Below, piece after piece: positions 25,996 to 34,309 of a DNA stretch of 64,000 nt. The notes beneath the pieces are model-generated. The model did not search any database and was not told the origin of the DNA. It was given only the letters and a program-made list of their open reading frames with translations. The position numbers and the translations under genes were made by a program. Source of the DNA: Sphingomonadales bacterium (GTDB lineage Bacteria; Pseudomonadota; Alphaproteobacteria; Sphingomonadales; Sphingomonadaceae); assembly GCA_028871475.1 (NCBI GenBank), contig JAGWMZ010000024.1, positions 1 through 64,000 on the forward strand, given 5' to 3'. The stretch's first letter is position 1. The number at the start of each line of letters is the position of its first letter.

Positions 25996-26862
25996 CTAAC
26001 CCAGCGACTGGTTGGAAAGCGCGAAGACCGCCAGGCGGCCGGACGAAACGCAGGGCGGCCCCTTGGCCATGGCCACCACCGCATCGACCTGCGGCAGGCC
26101 GACGGCCTCCAGCCAGGGTGACAGGTCGCTGCGGCGCGTGACGTCGATGCGCAGGAACCCGCCTTCGTGGTCAGCGGCCAGCGCCGCGATGATGCTCCGG
26201 GCGTCCTCACGCGTTTCCGCCACGACCGGCCCGATCACCACACCGCGCCCCCAGACGCGCGCGCAGCCATAGGCCTCCACCTCGCCATCGCGCTCCAGCA
26301 CCTTGATCTGGCCGATGGCGCGCAGCGCCGCGATCAATCCGTCGCGGTCCATCCCGCTCCCGGCCCTGTCGAGCTTGCGCAGCGCCGCGAGGTCATCGGG
26401 GCCGAGCGGGCGGATGGTCGCATCGCTGTCGATGCGTGGCGCGGCGGTCAGCACCGCCTGATGCTGATGCACAGCACCGCAGGGCAGGAAGCCGAGGCGT
26501 TCATAGAGAGGCAGGCCATCGGGCGTGGCATTGAGCACGATGCGTCGCCCCTCAAGCTGGGCCAGCAACGCGTCCATTAGGCGGGCTCCGATACCCTTCC
26601 GCCGCGCCTGCGGCGAGACGATGACCATGCCGACCGAGGCGACGTCCTTGCCATAAAGCCACCATAGCGCCGTCCCCAGCACCTGCCCGTCATATTCAGC
26701 GACCAGGCCGTGGCCAAGGTCGAGGGCGAAGGCCCAGTCCTCGCGCCGATAGGGCCAGTTCAGCGCACGTGAGAGATCATGCGCCTGATCGAGATGATCC
26801 TCACGCATGGGGACGAGCCGGATCGCCTCTTGTGTGGCATGATCAATCGACAAGTGAACCAT
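25996..26862 (-). CDS. tandem GNAT-family N-acetyltransferase
   Basis: 288 residues holding two GNAT folds. The first has the acetyl-CoA P-loop SPQARRKGIGARLMDALL near residue 85 and ends LPLYERLGFLPCG; the second (from about residue 150) is more degenerate. A paralog of the same length and order is at 38270-39127 (shared ALWWL/AMWWL, GIG and LPLYERLGF/LPIFRKLGF landmarks). Such proteins acetylate amines or amino acids. It follows an unrelated membrane protein and precedes the D-amino-acid genes in the minus-strand cluster. Confidence 0.85.
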   Translation of the reverse strand: MVHLSIDHATQEAIRLVPMREDHLDQAHDLSRALNWPYRREDWAFALDLGHGLVAEYDGQVLGTALWWLYGKDVASVGMVIVSPQARRKGIGARLMDALLAQLEGRRIVLNATPDGLPLYERLGFLPCGAVHQHQAVLTAAPRIDSDATIRPLGPDDLAALRKLDRAGSGMDRDGLIAALRAIGQIKVLERDGEVEAYGCARVWGRGVVIGPVVAETREDARSIIAALAADHEGGFLRIDVTRRSDLSPWLEAVGLPQVDAVVAMAKGPPCVSSGRLAVFALSNQSLG

Positions 26863-26989
26863 AATGCGCCCTTTGCACCCTTATCAGCCAAGCCGCTGCC
26901 ATGGCATCATAACTATTCCGCGCGGTGCCATCTGCCGGACTCCGAGAAACTGTGGCAGATGCTGCCGATGCGGAGCCTATCGCCCGACG

Positions 26990-28195
26990 TCAGAAATATC
27001 GGAGCCAGGTGATGTCGCGGCGACGCTTCTTGAGGCGCGAATACCAGGCGGTGGGCAGGTAGAAGGGCACGATCAGCCCGACATACCAGACCAGCACCCA
27101 GCCATAGCTGTCCAGCCCGAACAGCGGCCCCTTGTTGGGCCCCCAGATTGCGAGGGCCGTGTGATACAGCAGGCGCAGCGTGGTGAGATGCAGGATGTAG
27201 AAGAACATCGGCGCCCCGCCGAAAACGGACAGGGCCCGCACGACAGGCACATCGCCCATCCGCTCCAGCAGGGTGAGCAGGATCGCCCCGACGCCCAGCG
27301 TCAGCAGCAGAAAGTCGAGCGAGGGCGGATATTTGGTCAGCGAGAGGAAGCTGATGACCGTGCGCAGTGGGCTACCCTCGACCATGAACCAGGGGTGATC
27401 GCCATAGCCATTGTTCAGGCGCAGCGCGACAAAGGCGGCCAGCAGGGCAAGACCCAGAGTGACGAGGCGGCGCTGGCGAATCTCCGGCGCGGTGTCAGGT
27501 GCGAACCACGGCCCGATGCCATAGCCCAGCGCGATCACGCCCACCCAGGCGAGGATGGGATAGCTGACCTTGGCGACCAGACCGAAGGGCAGTGCGATGG
27601 CGTCACGCTGGTGCAGCTCGGCCCAGGGGATGAAGAAGGGATTGTCAGGCGTCAGATGAATGCCGTCGAGCAGATTATGCCCGCAGACGATCACGAGCCC
27701 CAGCCCGATCAGCACCGGGCGCGGCAGGCGGATTAACCCGGCCAGAATGATCATGCAGACGCCGATACACCAGATCACCTGAAGCCACAGCGTCGGCTTG
27801 GCGATGCCCCAATAGATCGGCGAGAGATAGAACACCTCTATCGCCATCAGCAGCAGGCCGCGCTTGAAGAGATAGGCCGTGGTTTCCTGCAAGGTATGGG
27901 TGCGATGGAACAGGAACACGCCAAGGCCGGTCAACGCGACAAAGATCGGCGCACAGAAGCTGACCGCGAGCCGGGCAAAAGCGATGGCCGGCAGGATGGT
28001 GCGCGCATCAACCGGATCGGTGACGGGCACCTGCAGAAACCAGGTTTCGCGCGTGTGATCCAGCAGCATCAACACCATGACGAAGCCGCGCAGGGCATCG
28101 ATGTTTTGCAGACGCGTCTTCACGGTCGCGGGGGCCTTGGGCAGAACGTGTTCGGAGGTTTGCGACCCTAACGCCGCGGCTGTTGCTGCGCCCAT
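26990..28195 (-). CDS. DUF1624/heparan-acetyltransferase-like membrane protein
   Basis: 401 residues from ATG 28195, chosen because GAGAGAG lies six bases upstream; an ATG at 28225 lacks one. About ten hydrophobic helices are present. It starts NIDALRGFVMVLMLLDHTRE, the family signature with catalytic-type Asp and His, and ends in a basic cytosolic tail SRLKKRRRD. The family resembles human heparan-alpha-glucosaminide N-acetyltransferase and transfers acyl groups across the inner membrane. The acceptor is unknown; with two GNAT genes and an amidohydrolase nearby an acylation theme is plausible but not shown. Confidence 0.85.
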   Translation of the reverse strand: MGAATAAALGSQTSEHVLPKAPATVKTRLQNIDALRGFVMVLMLLDHTRETWFLQVPVTDPVDARTILPAIAFARLAVSFCAPIFVALTGLGVFLFHRTHTLQETTAYLFKRGLLLMAIEVFYLSPIYWGIAKPTLWLQVIWCIGVCMIILAGLIRLPRPVLIGLGLVIVCGHNLLDGIHLTPDNPFFIPWAELHQRDAIALPFGLVAKVSYPILAWVGVIALGYGIGPWFAPDTAPEIRQRRLVTLGLALLAAFVALRLNNGYGDHPWFMVEGSPLRTVISFLSLTKYPPSLDFLLLTLGVGAILLTLLERMGDVPVVRALSVFGGAPMFFYILHLTTLRLLYHTALAIWGPNKGPLFGLDSYGWVLVWYVGLIVPFYLPTAWYSRLKKRRRDITWLRYF

Positions 28196-28520
28196 CTCAT
28201 GCTCTCTCGCTTCTGCCGACGCCATCGTCGGCCGAACTATTAAAGCCGATTTTTCTGGCAACATATTCCGAATGTCACTGCTGCAAGCGGCCACCATGCG
28301 GTAGGATCGCCCGATTGCAGAATTTGCTGCCGTCAGGTCACAGGCAACCACAGACAGCATGCCATGCGGCGGCGATGACCCAAATCGACAGGAAGAAGGC
28401 GAGGGCAAGGCAACAATCGGCACACACTACCGGCGCTTGCACGCGAAGATGAGGCCGGCGGCAAGCCCGGTAGGCGAGCCATAATGCATCATGCCTTCCA
28501 GCATGGGGAGACTTGGCAGT

Positions 28521-30050
28521 ATGAAGGCCCACATGTTCGATCGCCGCGGCTTCCTGGGCAGCAGCACCGCCAGCCTGCTGGTCGCCGGCTGCACCTCTGC
28601 CAACAGGCGGCAGCCGGTCAAGGGCGGACGCATTCGAGTCGCGGGCGCTACCAGCTCCACGGCGGACACGATCGACCCGGCCCGGCAGATCGCGGTGCTG
28701 GACTATTGCCGCTGCAACATGTTCTATGACGGGCTCATCAAGCTCGATGAAAATCTGCGGCCCGAACCTGCGCTGGCCGAAGCCATCGACAGCAAGGACG
28801 GCCGCGTCTGGACGTTAAAACTGCGCAAAGGCGTGCGCTTTCACGACGGCAAGCCACTGACGCCGGCCGATGTCGTCTATTCCCTGCGCCGCCATAGGGA
28901 CCCTTCGGTCGGATCGACGGCCCGCACCTTCCTATCGCAGTTCGACGAGATCGCCTCCTTCGGCGAGGACGGTGTTCGTATCACGCTGACGGCGCCCAAC
29001 GCCGACCTGCCCGCCATTCTGGGCATCCCGCAGTTCATGATCGTGCGGGACCAGACGCGATCCTTTTCCACCGCCAATGGCACTGGACCGTTCCGGTGCG
29101 TCGAATTCAACCCTGGCGTGCGCTCGATCTCCACTCGTTACGACGATTACTGGCGCGGCCCCGTCCGGCTGGGCGAGGTCGAGCTGTTTGCCATTTCCGA
29201 CGAAAGCGCGCGGATCAACGCTTTGCTCTCGCATGATGTCGACCTGATCTCCGAGGTCAATCCGCGCATGGCCCGGCGCCTGAGCGAAACCGGCCTGAAA
29301 CTGCTTTCCAGCAAATCGGGCGGCTACACCGATCTGGTGATGCGGCTGGACCAGCGTCCGGGCCGCTCTCCGGCCTTTGTCGAGGGCATGAAGCTGCTGA
29401 TGGACCGCGAGGCGATGCAGCAGGTGATCTTTCGCGGCTATGCGACGATCGCGAACGATCAGCCCATCCCCCCATCCAATCGCTATTTCGACCCGACCTT
29501 GCCCCAACGCCCCTTCGACCCGGATCGCGCCGCCCATCTGTTCCGCAAGGCGGGGCTGGCAGGCGCCAGAATACCGGTCGTGGTGTCGGGCGCGGCGGTC
29601 CATTCGGAGGATATGGCCATGCTGATGCAGAATGCCGCGGGTAAGGCGGGCATCGGCCTCGACATTCAGCGTCGACCGACCGACGGCTATTGGGCGCATA
29701 ACTGGATGAAGGATCCGGTCGGTTTCGGCAATCTCAACGGGCGGCCGACGGCGGACATCATCTTCACCCAGCTCTATGCCTCGCATGCGGCCTGGAACGA
29801 GTCAGGCTGGCGCAACGAGCGGTTCGACCGGCTGCTGCTGGAAGCACGCGGATCGACAGATGAAGGCCTGCGCCACACCATCTATGCCGAGATGCAGCGG
29901 ATGGTCCACCGCGAGGCGGGCGTCGGCATCCCGCTGTTCCTCAACATGATCGATGCCTACACGCCGCGCGTCAAGGGCATGGCATCGCGGTCTCAGGGCG
30001 GGCTGATGGGCTATGATTTCGCATCGCATGTCTGGCTTGAGGATGCCTGA
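28521..30050 (+). CDS. peptide/nickel-type ABC substrate-binding lipoprotein (SBP_bac_5)
   Basis: 509 residues from ATG 28521 (GGGGAG ten bases upstream). It starts with a twin-arginine-like DRRGFLGSS and lipobox LLVAGC, so it is an exported lipoprotein. The family 5 fold is shown by LRKGVRFHDGKPLTPADVVY (residues about 105-125) and the C-terminal hinge sequences. These proteins bind oligopeptides, nickel complexes, opines or similar. The only matching permease/ATPase set is 4 kb away on the other strand (34310-37976); together they would form one importer. Confidence 0.88.
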   Translation: MKAHMFDRRGFLGSSTASLLVAGCTSANRRQPVKGGRIRVAGATSSTADTIDPARQIAVLDYCRCNMFYDGLIKLDENLRPEPALAEAIDSKDGRVWTLKLRKGVRFHDGKPLTPADVVYSLRRHRDPSVGSTARTFLSQFDEIASFGEDGVRITLTAPNADLPAILGIPQFMIVRDQTRSFSTANGTGPFRCVEFNPGVRSISTRYDDYWRGPVRLGEVELFAISDESARINALLSHDVDLISEVNPRMARRLSETGLKLLSSKSGGYTDLVMRLDQRPGRSPAFVEGMKLLMDREAMQQVIFRGYATIANDQPIPPSNRYFDPTLPQRPFDPDRAAHLFRKAGLAGARIPVVVSGAAVHSEDMAMLMQNAAGKAGIGLDIQRRPTDGYWAHNWMKDPVGFGNLNGRPTADIIFTQLYASHAAWNESGWRNERFDRLLLEARGSTDEGLRHTIYAEMQRMVHREAGVGIPLFLNMIDAYTPRVKGMASRSQGGLMGYDFASHVWLEDA

Positions 30051-30055
30051 CACAG

Positions 30056-30090
30056 CAAAACGGCACGGCGTGATCGAGCACGCCGCGCCG
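30056..30090 (-). terminator. hairpin terminator between SBP and bicupin genes
   Basis: CGGC-A-CGGCGTG (30061-30072) pairs with CACGCCG-C-GCCG (30079-30090). Read on the minus strand the stem is followed by TTTTG, so it works best for the cupin-haloacid operon, and may also slow transcripts from the plus-strand SBP gene. Confidence 0.6.
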
Positions 30091-30110
30091 TCAGGGTTAT
30101 GGGTCAACCC

Positions 30111-30824
30111 TCAGGCGGTCGGACGCTGCGTGGCGTAAACCTTCTTCACATGCTCTTCGCTCAGCCAGGCGCAGCCTTCCCCGCGCACGAAGAGAATGAC
30201 ATCGCCGGCCTTGTGGGTGACGCTGGCATGGGCATCAGTGAAGGTGACGCTGCCCTCCAGCAGATGCATCAGCTCGATTTGGCGATAGGGGTTCTGCTTG
30301 CGATGATAGGGCGTGGAATCCCAGGTGCCGCAGACAAATTCGCGCGTGGCCGACCAATAATCCGAATGGTTGCGGCAGGAGGGCGTCGACCCCAGCAGCA
30401 GCTCAGCCAGCGGCGGGCTGGAGGAAACGAGGGGCGCCGTCTCGTCGATGATGACCGGCCTGTCATGCGTCCCGACGGCATCTGCCGGAGCGCTGACGAT
30501 GACCAGCAGGGCATCCTCGCTGGCCTGCCAGCCAAAGCTGCTGCCCACCGGTAGCACGCAACTGGCGCCGGTCGGCACGACCAGCGCGCGGTCGCCGAGA
30601 TCCAGATCGAGGCGGCCTGCCAACACGATCACGAACTCATCCGCCCCCAGGGTCTCCACCCGCCCCTTCCCGCGCGGAGCCAGCGCGGCGACCTGCGCCG
30701 CGCCATCGGCAAAGGCTGGTGCGGCCCGCTCGGTCAACCAGTCATGCGCGGGGGCCGCCCCCCGCGCATAGGCACGCAGGTCGATCACCGCACCGACGGC
30801 AGCTTGCGTCATCACACCGCTCAC
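30111..30824 (-). CDS. bicupin protein (DUF861/EutQ-like)
   Basis: 237 residues with two cupin_3 domains: the first about residues 50-110 (DEFVIVLAGRLDLDLGDRA), the second about 155-230 (QIELMHLLEGSVTFTDAHA then GDVILFVRGEGCAWLSEEHV). Such small bicupins include ureidoglycine aminohydrolase-like proteins, but the metal-binding His set is not evident, so the activity is open. The start codon region overlaps the stop of the HAD gene (ATGA), so the two are co-translated. Confidence 0.8.
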   Translation of the reverse strand: MSGVMTQAAVGAVIDLRAYARGAAPAHDWLTERAAPAFADGAAQVAALAPRGKGRVETLGADEFVIVLAGRLDLDLGDRALVVPTGASCVLPVGSSFGWQASEDALLVIVSAPADAVGTHDRPVIIDETAPLVSSSPPLAELLLGSTPSCRNHSDYWSATREFVCGTWDSTPYHRKQNPYRQIELMHLLEGSVTFTDAHASVTHKAGDVILFVRGEGCAWLSEEHVKKVYATQRPTA

Positions 30825-31489
30825 AGCCCGACAAGCCCCGGCAGGCCGCCGATATCGGGAATTTCATGGACCTGATAATAGGTATTGAGCGGCTCATTCC
30901 CGCGATTGACGAAGGCTTTCATGGTGATGCCCATGTCGAAGGCCGTCATCAGGTCGTAGCGGAAGCTGGACGAGCAATGCAGCACATCCTGCGGCCCGCA
31001 ACCCAGCGTGTCGAACATGAATTCGAAGGCCTTCATGCGTGGCTTGTAGGCCTGCGCTTCCTGCGCGGTGCAGACGGTGTGGAACGGCGCTTCCAGCTTT
31101 TCAACGCTGTGGGGGATCAGGTCGACCATCGAATTCGACAGGATCACCAACGGGATCTCTCCCGCAATGCACTTGAGCGGCGCGACGACGTCGGGGTGCG
31201 GCTTCCAGGTGGGCACTGCCGCATAAAGCGCCTCACCATCGCTGTCGCGATACTCGATGCCGGATTTCTTGCACGAACGCTGGAGCGCTTCGGCCACCAC
31301 CTGCGCATACGGCCGCCAGGCACCCAGCACCGCATCGAGGCGATAGGCCGAGAAGTCACGACAGAAGGCTTCGAGCGCATCGCCAGCCAGCCTGTCGGCG
31401 TAGACCTGCCTGGCCACCGGAGCCATCTCGAAATTGATGAGCGTGCCGTAACAGTCGAAAGTGATGAATTTGGGCTTCAGATGAGCCAT
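30821..31489 (-). CDS. haloacid dehalogenase type II (HAD hydrolase)
   Basis: 222 residues. Motif I is ITFDCYGTLINFE with the nucleophilic Asp and the DCYGTL form specific for type II dehalogenases; motif II is VILSNSMVDL; the Lys of motif III is in QAYKPRMKAFEF; motif IV is SFRYDLMTAFDMG. Members hydrolyse L-2-haloacids, but many have phosphatase-like or unknown roles. Its partner is the bicupin. In this island of amino compounds a role on halogenated substrates is not supported by anything else. Confidence 0.87.
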   Translation of the reverse strand: MAHLKPKFITFDCYGTLINFEMAPVARQVYADRLAGDALEAFCRDFSAYRLDAVLGAWRPYAQVVAEALQRSCKKSGIEYRDSDGEALYAAVPTWKPHPDVVAPLKCIAGEIPLVILSNSMVDLIPHSVEKLEAPFHTVCTAQEAQAYKPRMKAFEFMFDTLGCGPQDVLHCSSSFRYDLMTAFDMGITMKAFVNRGNEPLNTYYQVHEIPDIGGLPGLVGL

Positions 31490-31549
31490 AGGATGCCCCC
31501 TTCAATAAATGCCGTGATCTGAATATCAAATCGTTCAGGATATGCCTGG

Positions 31550-32170
31550 TCAGTTGACCGGCGGGCGAATAAGCTTGCGATAGAAACCGCTGGTTTTGAG
31601 CGTCAGCGTCACGGGTGCTTCACCCTGATTGCGCCAGTACCAGCCATGAATGCCATTGAACGGCGCAGTGAGGCTGCCCTGCGCGGACGTCATCCCCTTT
31701 TCCTTCCAGTAGGTGGTTGCCTCGTTGGCGGTCAGCGAGGCCTCACCATGCATGTCCATCTTCACCGGCCCGGTCGCACTCCAGGAAAAGACGAACTGGT
31801 CGCCGGTCTGCATTTCAGCCTTGATCTCGGCACCGGTATGGGGAGCGATGGTCAGCGTCATCTGGTCTTCGCGATAGGGCGTGGCGCGGATGATGCTGTC
31901 GCGGGTCTGCGGGCCCACCTTGACGGGTGCGACGGCGGCCTGTGCAGGCACCGCAGCAGCACTTGGCTCAGCATCGTCCGCTGCGCCGCTCAGGGCTGTC
32001 AGACCCAGCTTGTGGCCGATCCCGGTAGGATCGATGTTGTATTCAGCGGGCAGCACGAAAAGCGTGAGGATCGCCGCCCCCACCACTACCGCCGCTGCTG
32101 TCGCGCGCAGGATGGTGCTGCCTTCGGCCTGATAGGGAATGGTCGGGTTGAGAAGGGTCTGGGAGGTCAC
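31550..32170 (-). CDS. membrane-anchored periplasmic protein of the HupE module
   Basis: 206 residues starting at GTG 32170, whose GTGA overlaps the HupE stop. After a short cytosolic N-terminus a single hydrophobic helix (ILRATAAAVVVGAAILTLFV) anchors a periplasmic domain with HTGAEIKAEMQTGDQFVFSW, VKMDMHGEAS and HGWYWRNQGEAPVTLTL, a beta-sandwich-like pattern. This is the transmembrane anchor protein commonly coded behind HupE in sphingomonads; its biochemical role is not known. Co-translation suggests it helps metal uptake. Confidence 0.75.
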   Translation of the reverse strand: MTSQTLLNPTIPYQAEGSTILRATAAAVVVGAAILTLFVLPAEYNIDPTGIGHKLGLTALSGAADDAEPSAAAVPAQAAVAPVKVGPQTRDSIIRATPYREDQMTLTIAPHTGAEIKAEMQTGDQFVFSWSATGPVKMDMHGEASLTANEATTYWKEKGMTSAQGSLTAPFNGIHGWYWRNQGEAPVTLTLKTSGFYRKLIRPPVN

Positions 32171-32877
32171 GCGCCGCTCTCCATGGCAAATCCGGTGAGT
32201 TGGAAACCGACCAGCACCAGGCCGGCGGTCATCAGCAAGGTGTTGGCGATCACGACATTGCGCTCGAAGCTGCGCGTGCGGCGCCACAGGGTCATCAGGA
32301 TCAGGATGATGCTCAAAGCGATGAACTGGCCCATTTCCACCCCGACGTTGAAGCTCACCAGATTGGCAAACAACCCCTCGCGCGAAAGCGACAGGGTCTG
32401 CAATTTGGTCGCCAGACCAAAGCCGTGGAAGAAGCCGAAGATCAGCACCGCCGCCTTGGGGTTGGGCTCAAAGCCCAGAATCTTGCGAAAGGCTCCCAGA
32501 TTGTCGAGCGCCTTATAGACCACCGAAAAACCGATGATCGCATCGACGATAAAGGAATCCGCCCGGATGTTGGCCAGCACGCCCAGCAGCAGCGTGGTGC
32601 TGTGGCCGAGCGCGAACAGCGTCACATATTTGCCGACATCCTTCAGGCGATAGAGAAAGAAGATCACCCCGAAGAGAAACAGCAGATGGTCGTAACCGGT
32701 CACCATATGCTTGGCGCCAAGGTAGATATAGGGGATGATGTTGATCCCCGGATGGGTCTGGATATAGGCCTTGTCGCCCGATGACACGCCATGGGCCAGA
32801 GCCGGATGCGCCATGATCGCCGACAGGCCGAACACGATTGAGCCGACGGCGCTGGCCGCCCTTGCCGGGAATCTCAT
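32167..32877 (-). CDS. hupE: HupE/UreJ-family nickel/cobalt permease
   Basis: 236 residues. A signal peptide (to about PALAHG) precedes six to seven helices. The family metal motif HGxxxGxDHxxF appears in the form MVTGYDHLLFLFG, with a preceding HPGINIIPYIYLGAKH, and a second signature is in GFFHGFGLA; the HSTTLLL helix supplies another His. HupE/UreJ proteins import nickel or cobalt for hydrogenase, urease or cobalamin enzymes; none of those is in the window. It is coupled to the anchored protein by a four-base overlap. Confidence 0.85.
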   Translation of the reverse strand: MRFPARAASAVGSIVFGLSAIMAHPALAHGVSSGDKAYIQTHPGINIIPYIYLGAKHMVTGYDHLLFLFGVIFFLYRLKDVGKYVTLFALGHSTTLLLGVLANIRADSFIVDAIIGFSVVYKALDNLGAFRKILGFEPNPKAAVLIFGFFHGFGLATKLQTLSLSREGLFANLVSFNVGVEMGQFIALSIILILMTLWRRTRSFERNVVIANTLLMTAGLVLVGFQLTGFAMESGA

Positions 32878-32938
32878 CCCGCCTCTCCCCTTTGGAAGAC
32901 AGGGTCCGGCGAGTCCCTAAGACGGCCGGCCCCTCGCC

Positions 32939-33319
32939 TCACTTGATGATGAAAGTCCCGCCCAGATGAGCCTGGCTGGTCTTGTTGATCACCATCACCG
33001 CAACCTTCGCGCCCGGCGCCAGCTTGAGCGCGGGGCCGTCGAAACGGTTGCCGGCGGCGGGCTTGAGCGGCACATTCTGCGTCTTGCCGCCGACATTGGT
33101 GGTGAGGCTGGCGGTCATGCCCGAGGCTGCGACCGGTTCATCGTCATCGATGACATAAAGCTGGACACCGGCGGGCTTGGCCACCAGCTCGAACAGTGTT
33201 TCGCCACTGGTGGTCACGATGCCGCCATGCTGGGGCTTGGTGAAACCATGGGCCAGCACCGGCGATGCCACCGACAGCGAAAGGGCAAGCGCGGTGCAGG
33301 CCGTAAGACGATTGGTCAT
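32939..33319 (-). CDS. small exported protein of the nickel module
   Basis: 126 residues from ATG 33319, with signal peptide TACTALALSLSVASPVLAHG. The mature part starts with HGFTKPQHGG and is mostly beta (LYVIDDDEPVAASGMTASL, AKVAVMVINKTSQAHLGGTFIIK). It stands between DUF4198 and HupE genes on the same strand. I recognise no family. The His pair at the mature N-terminus and the setting suggest a periplasmic metal chaperone, but this is inference. Confidence 0.7.
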   Translation of the reverse strand: MTNRLTACTALALSLSVASPVLAHGFTKPQHGGIVTTSGETLFELVAKPAGVQLYVIDDDEPVAASGMTASLTTNVGGKTQNVPLKPAAGNRFDGPALKLAPGAKVAVMVINKTSQAHLGGTFIIK

Positions 33320-33344
33320 GAAACGACTCCGGTGTTGGGCCTGA

Positions 33345-34076
33345 TTATTCGGGCTTGTGAGCAAGGGTGAAGGTCAGCGTCGCCGAATTCTCGATCCGGT
33401 CGTACTTCTTGGGATTGTCGGTCGGGCTGACGAAGACCGCTTCCAGCACGTTGAGGCCCTGATTGCGCACCACCATCGTCACCTTGCCCTCGGCATCGGT
33501 GGTGACGGGCGTCTGGTCGGGATCGTTGACCAGATCGTTGATGACCGTGGCACCGACCGCTGGCTTGCCCTTGTAGAGCACCTGATAGGTCATCTTGCTG
33601 CCGAGCAGCGCGGGAATGGCGCCGACCGGCACGATCTGCAGCACCTGATCGGGCAAGGCCGGGATCGGCTTGTCGAGCGGCCCCATGATGGCGACCGAGT
33701 ATTTGTAGTTCTTTTCCGAAAGGGTGGAGGTCGGCGCCTCGTCACGGCCCTTGGGCTCGAACTCGCCGTTCACGCGCGACCAGATACCGTTAAAGAACAC
33801 CACCGAGAGCAGCGTGGGCTGCTGCTCGCTGTCCACCAGCACGATCGGCCCGGCGATGCGCGGCGTGACCTTGATCGGCTGGTAATTGGCGTCATAGCCG
33901 CTCATCTTCTCGATGAAGGAAAAGCGCTTGACGGAATCGAGGTCATCGGCCCCCACGCCATAGATCAGCGCTGTCTGGCGGGCACGCTGGGCAAACCACA
34001 CGGCGTGCGCATCGGCGGGCACATTGACGAAGCTGGCGAAAAGGCTCGCCGCGATGACGAGTTTGGACCTGCGCAT
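33345..34076 (-). CDS. DUF4198/NikM-like periplasmic protein
   Basis: 243 residues with a signal peptide cleaved near NVPADAHAVWF. The mature protein begins with HAVWF, a motif shared by the DUF4198 group linked to nickel uptake, and continues with a two-domain beta fold including a carboxypeptidase-regulatory-like part (GKPAVGATVINDLVNDPDQT, TTDAEGKVTMVV). It is the first gene of a minus-strand set with the small exported protein, HupE and the anchored protein. Its likely job is handling or presenting nickel/cobalt in the periplasm. Confidence 0.8.
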   Translation of the reverse strand: MRRSKLVIAASLFASFVNVPADAHAVWFAQRARQTALIYGVGADDLDSVKRFSFIEKMSGYDANYQPIKVTPRIAGPIVLVDSEQQPTLLSVVFFNGIWSRVNGEFEPKGRDEAPTSTLSEKNYKYSVAIMGPLDKPIPALPDQVLQIVPVGAIPALLGSKMTYQVLYKGKPAVGATVINDLVNDPDQTPVTTDAEGKVTMVVRNQGLNVLEAVFVSPTDNPKKYDRIENSATLTFTLAHKPE

Positions 34077-34309
34077 GGCGTTGGTGACTCCCGGTTTGGA
34101 ACTGGCTCTGACCCGGAAAGACTAGTCCGGATGGACGAATGGATTCCGCCTTTTTCATGGCGCTCAGGAGCACATCGCCGCTTTAGTTGGGACATCCACA
34201 GCATGATCTACCAGGCCTTGAGGGGATGCCATGCCTGCCGGCCACTCCAGGGGAGCATGCTGCGCAAAACGCCAACCAGCATATGCTGCCGACAGCATCC
34301 GAACCTGGG
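34077..34309. other. promoter region of the nickel module
   Basis: 233 bases between the DUF4198 start and the end of the ABC ATPase gene, both on the minus strand. I see no cobalamin riboswitch core, no NikR-type GTATGA dyad and no clear hairpin with T-run. The promoter of the nickel genes must be here. Confidence 0.35.

Noticed and set aside
34077..34309. cobalamin or nickel riboswitch upstream of the DUF4198-HupE genes
   Set aside because: I looked for the B12-box-like and NiCo four-way-junction patterns and saw neither.
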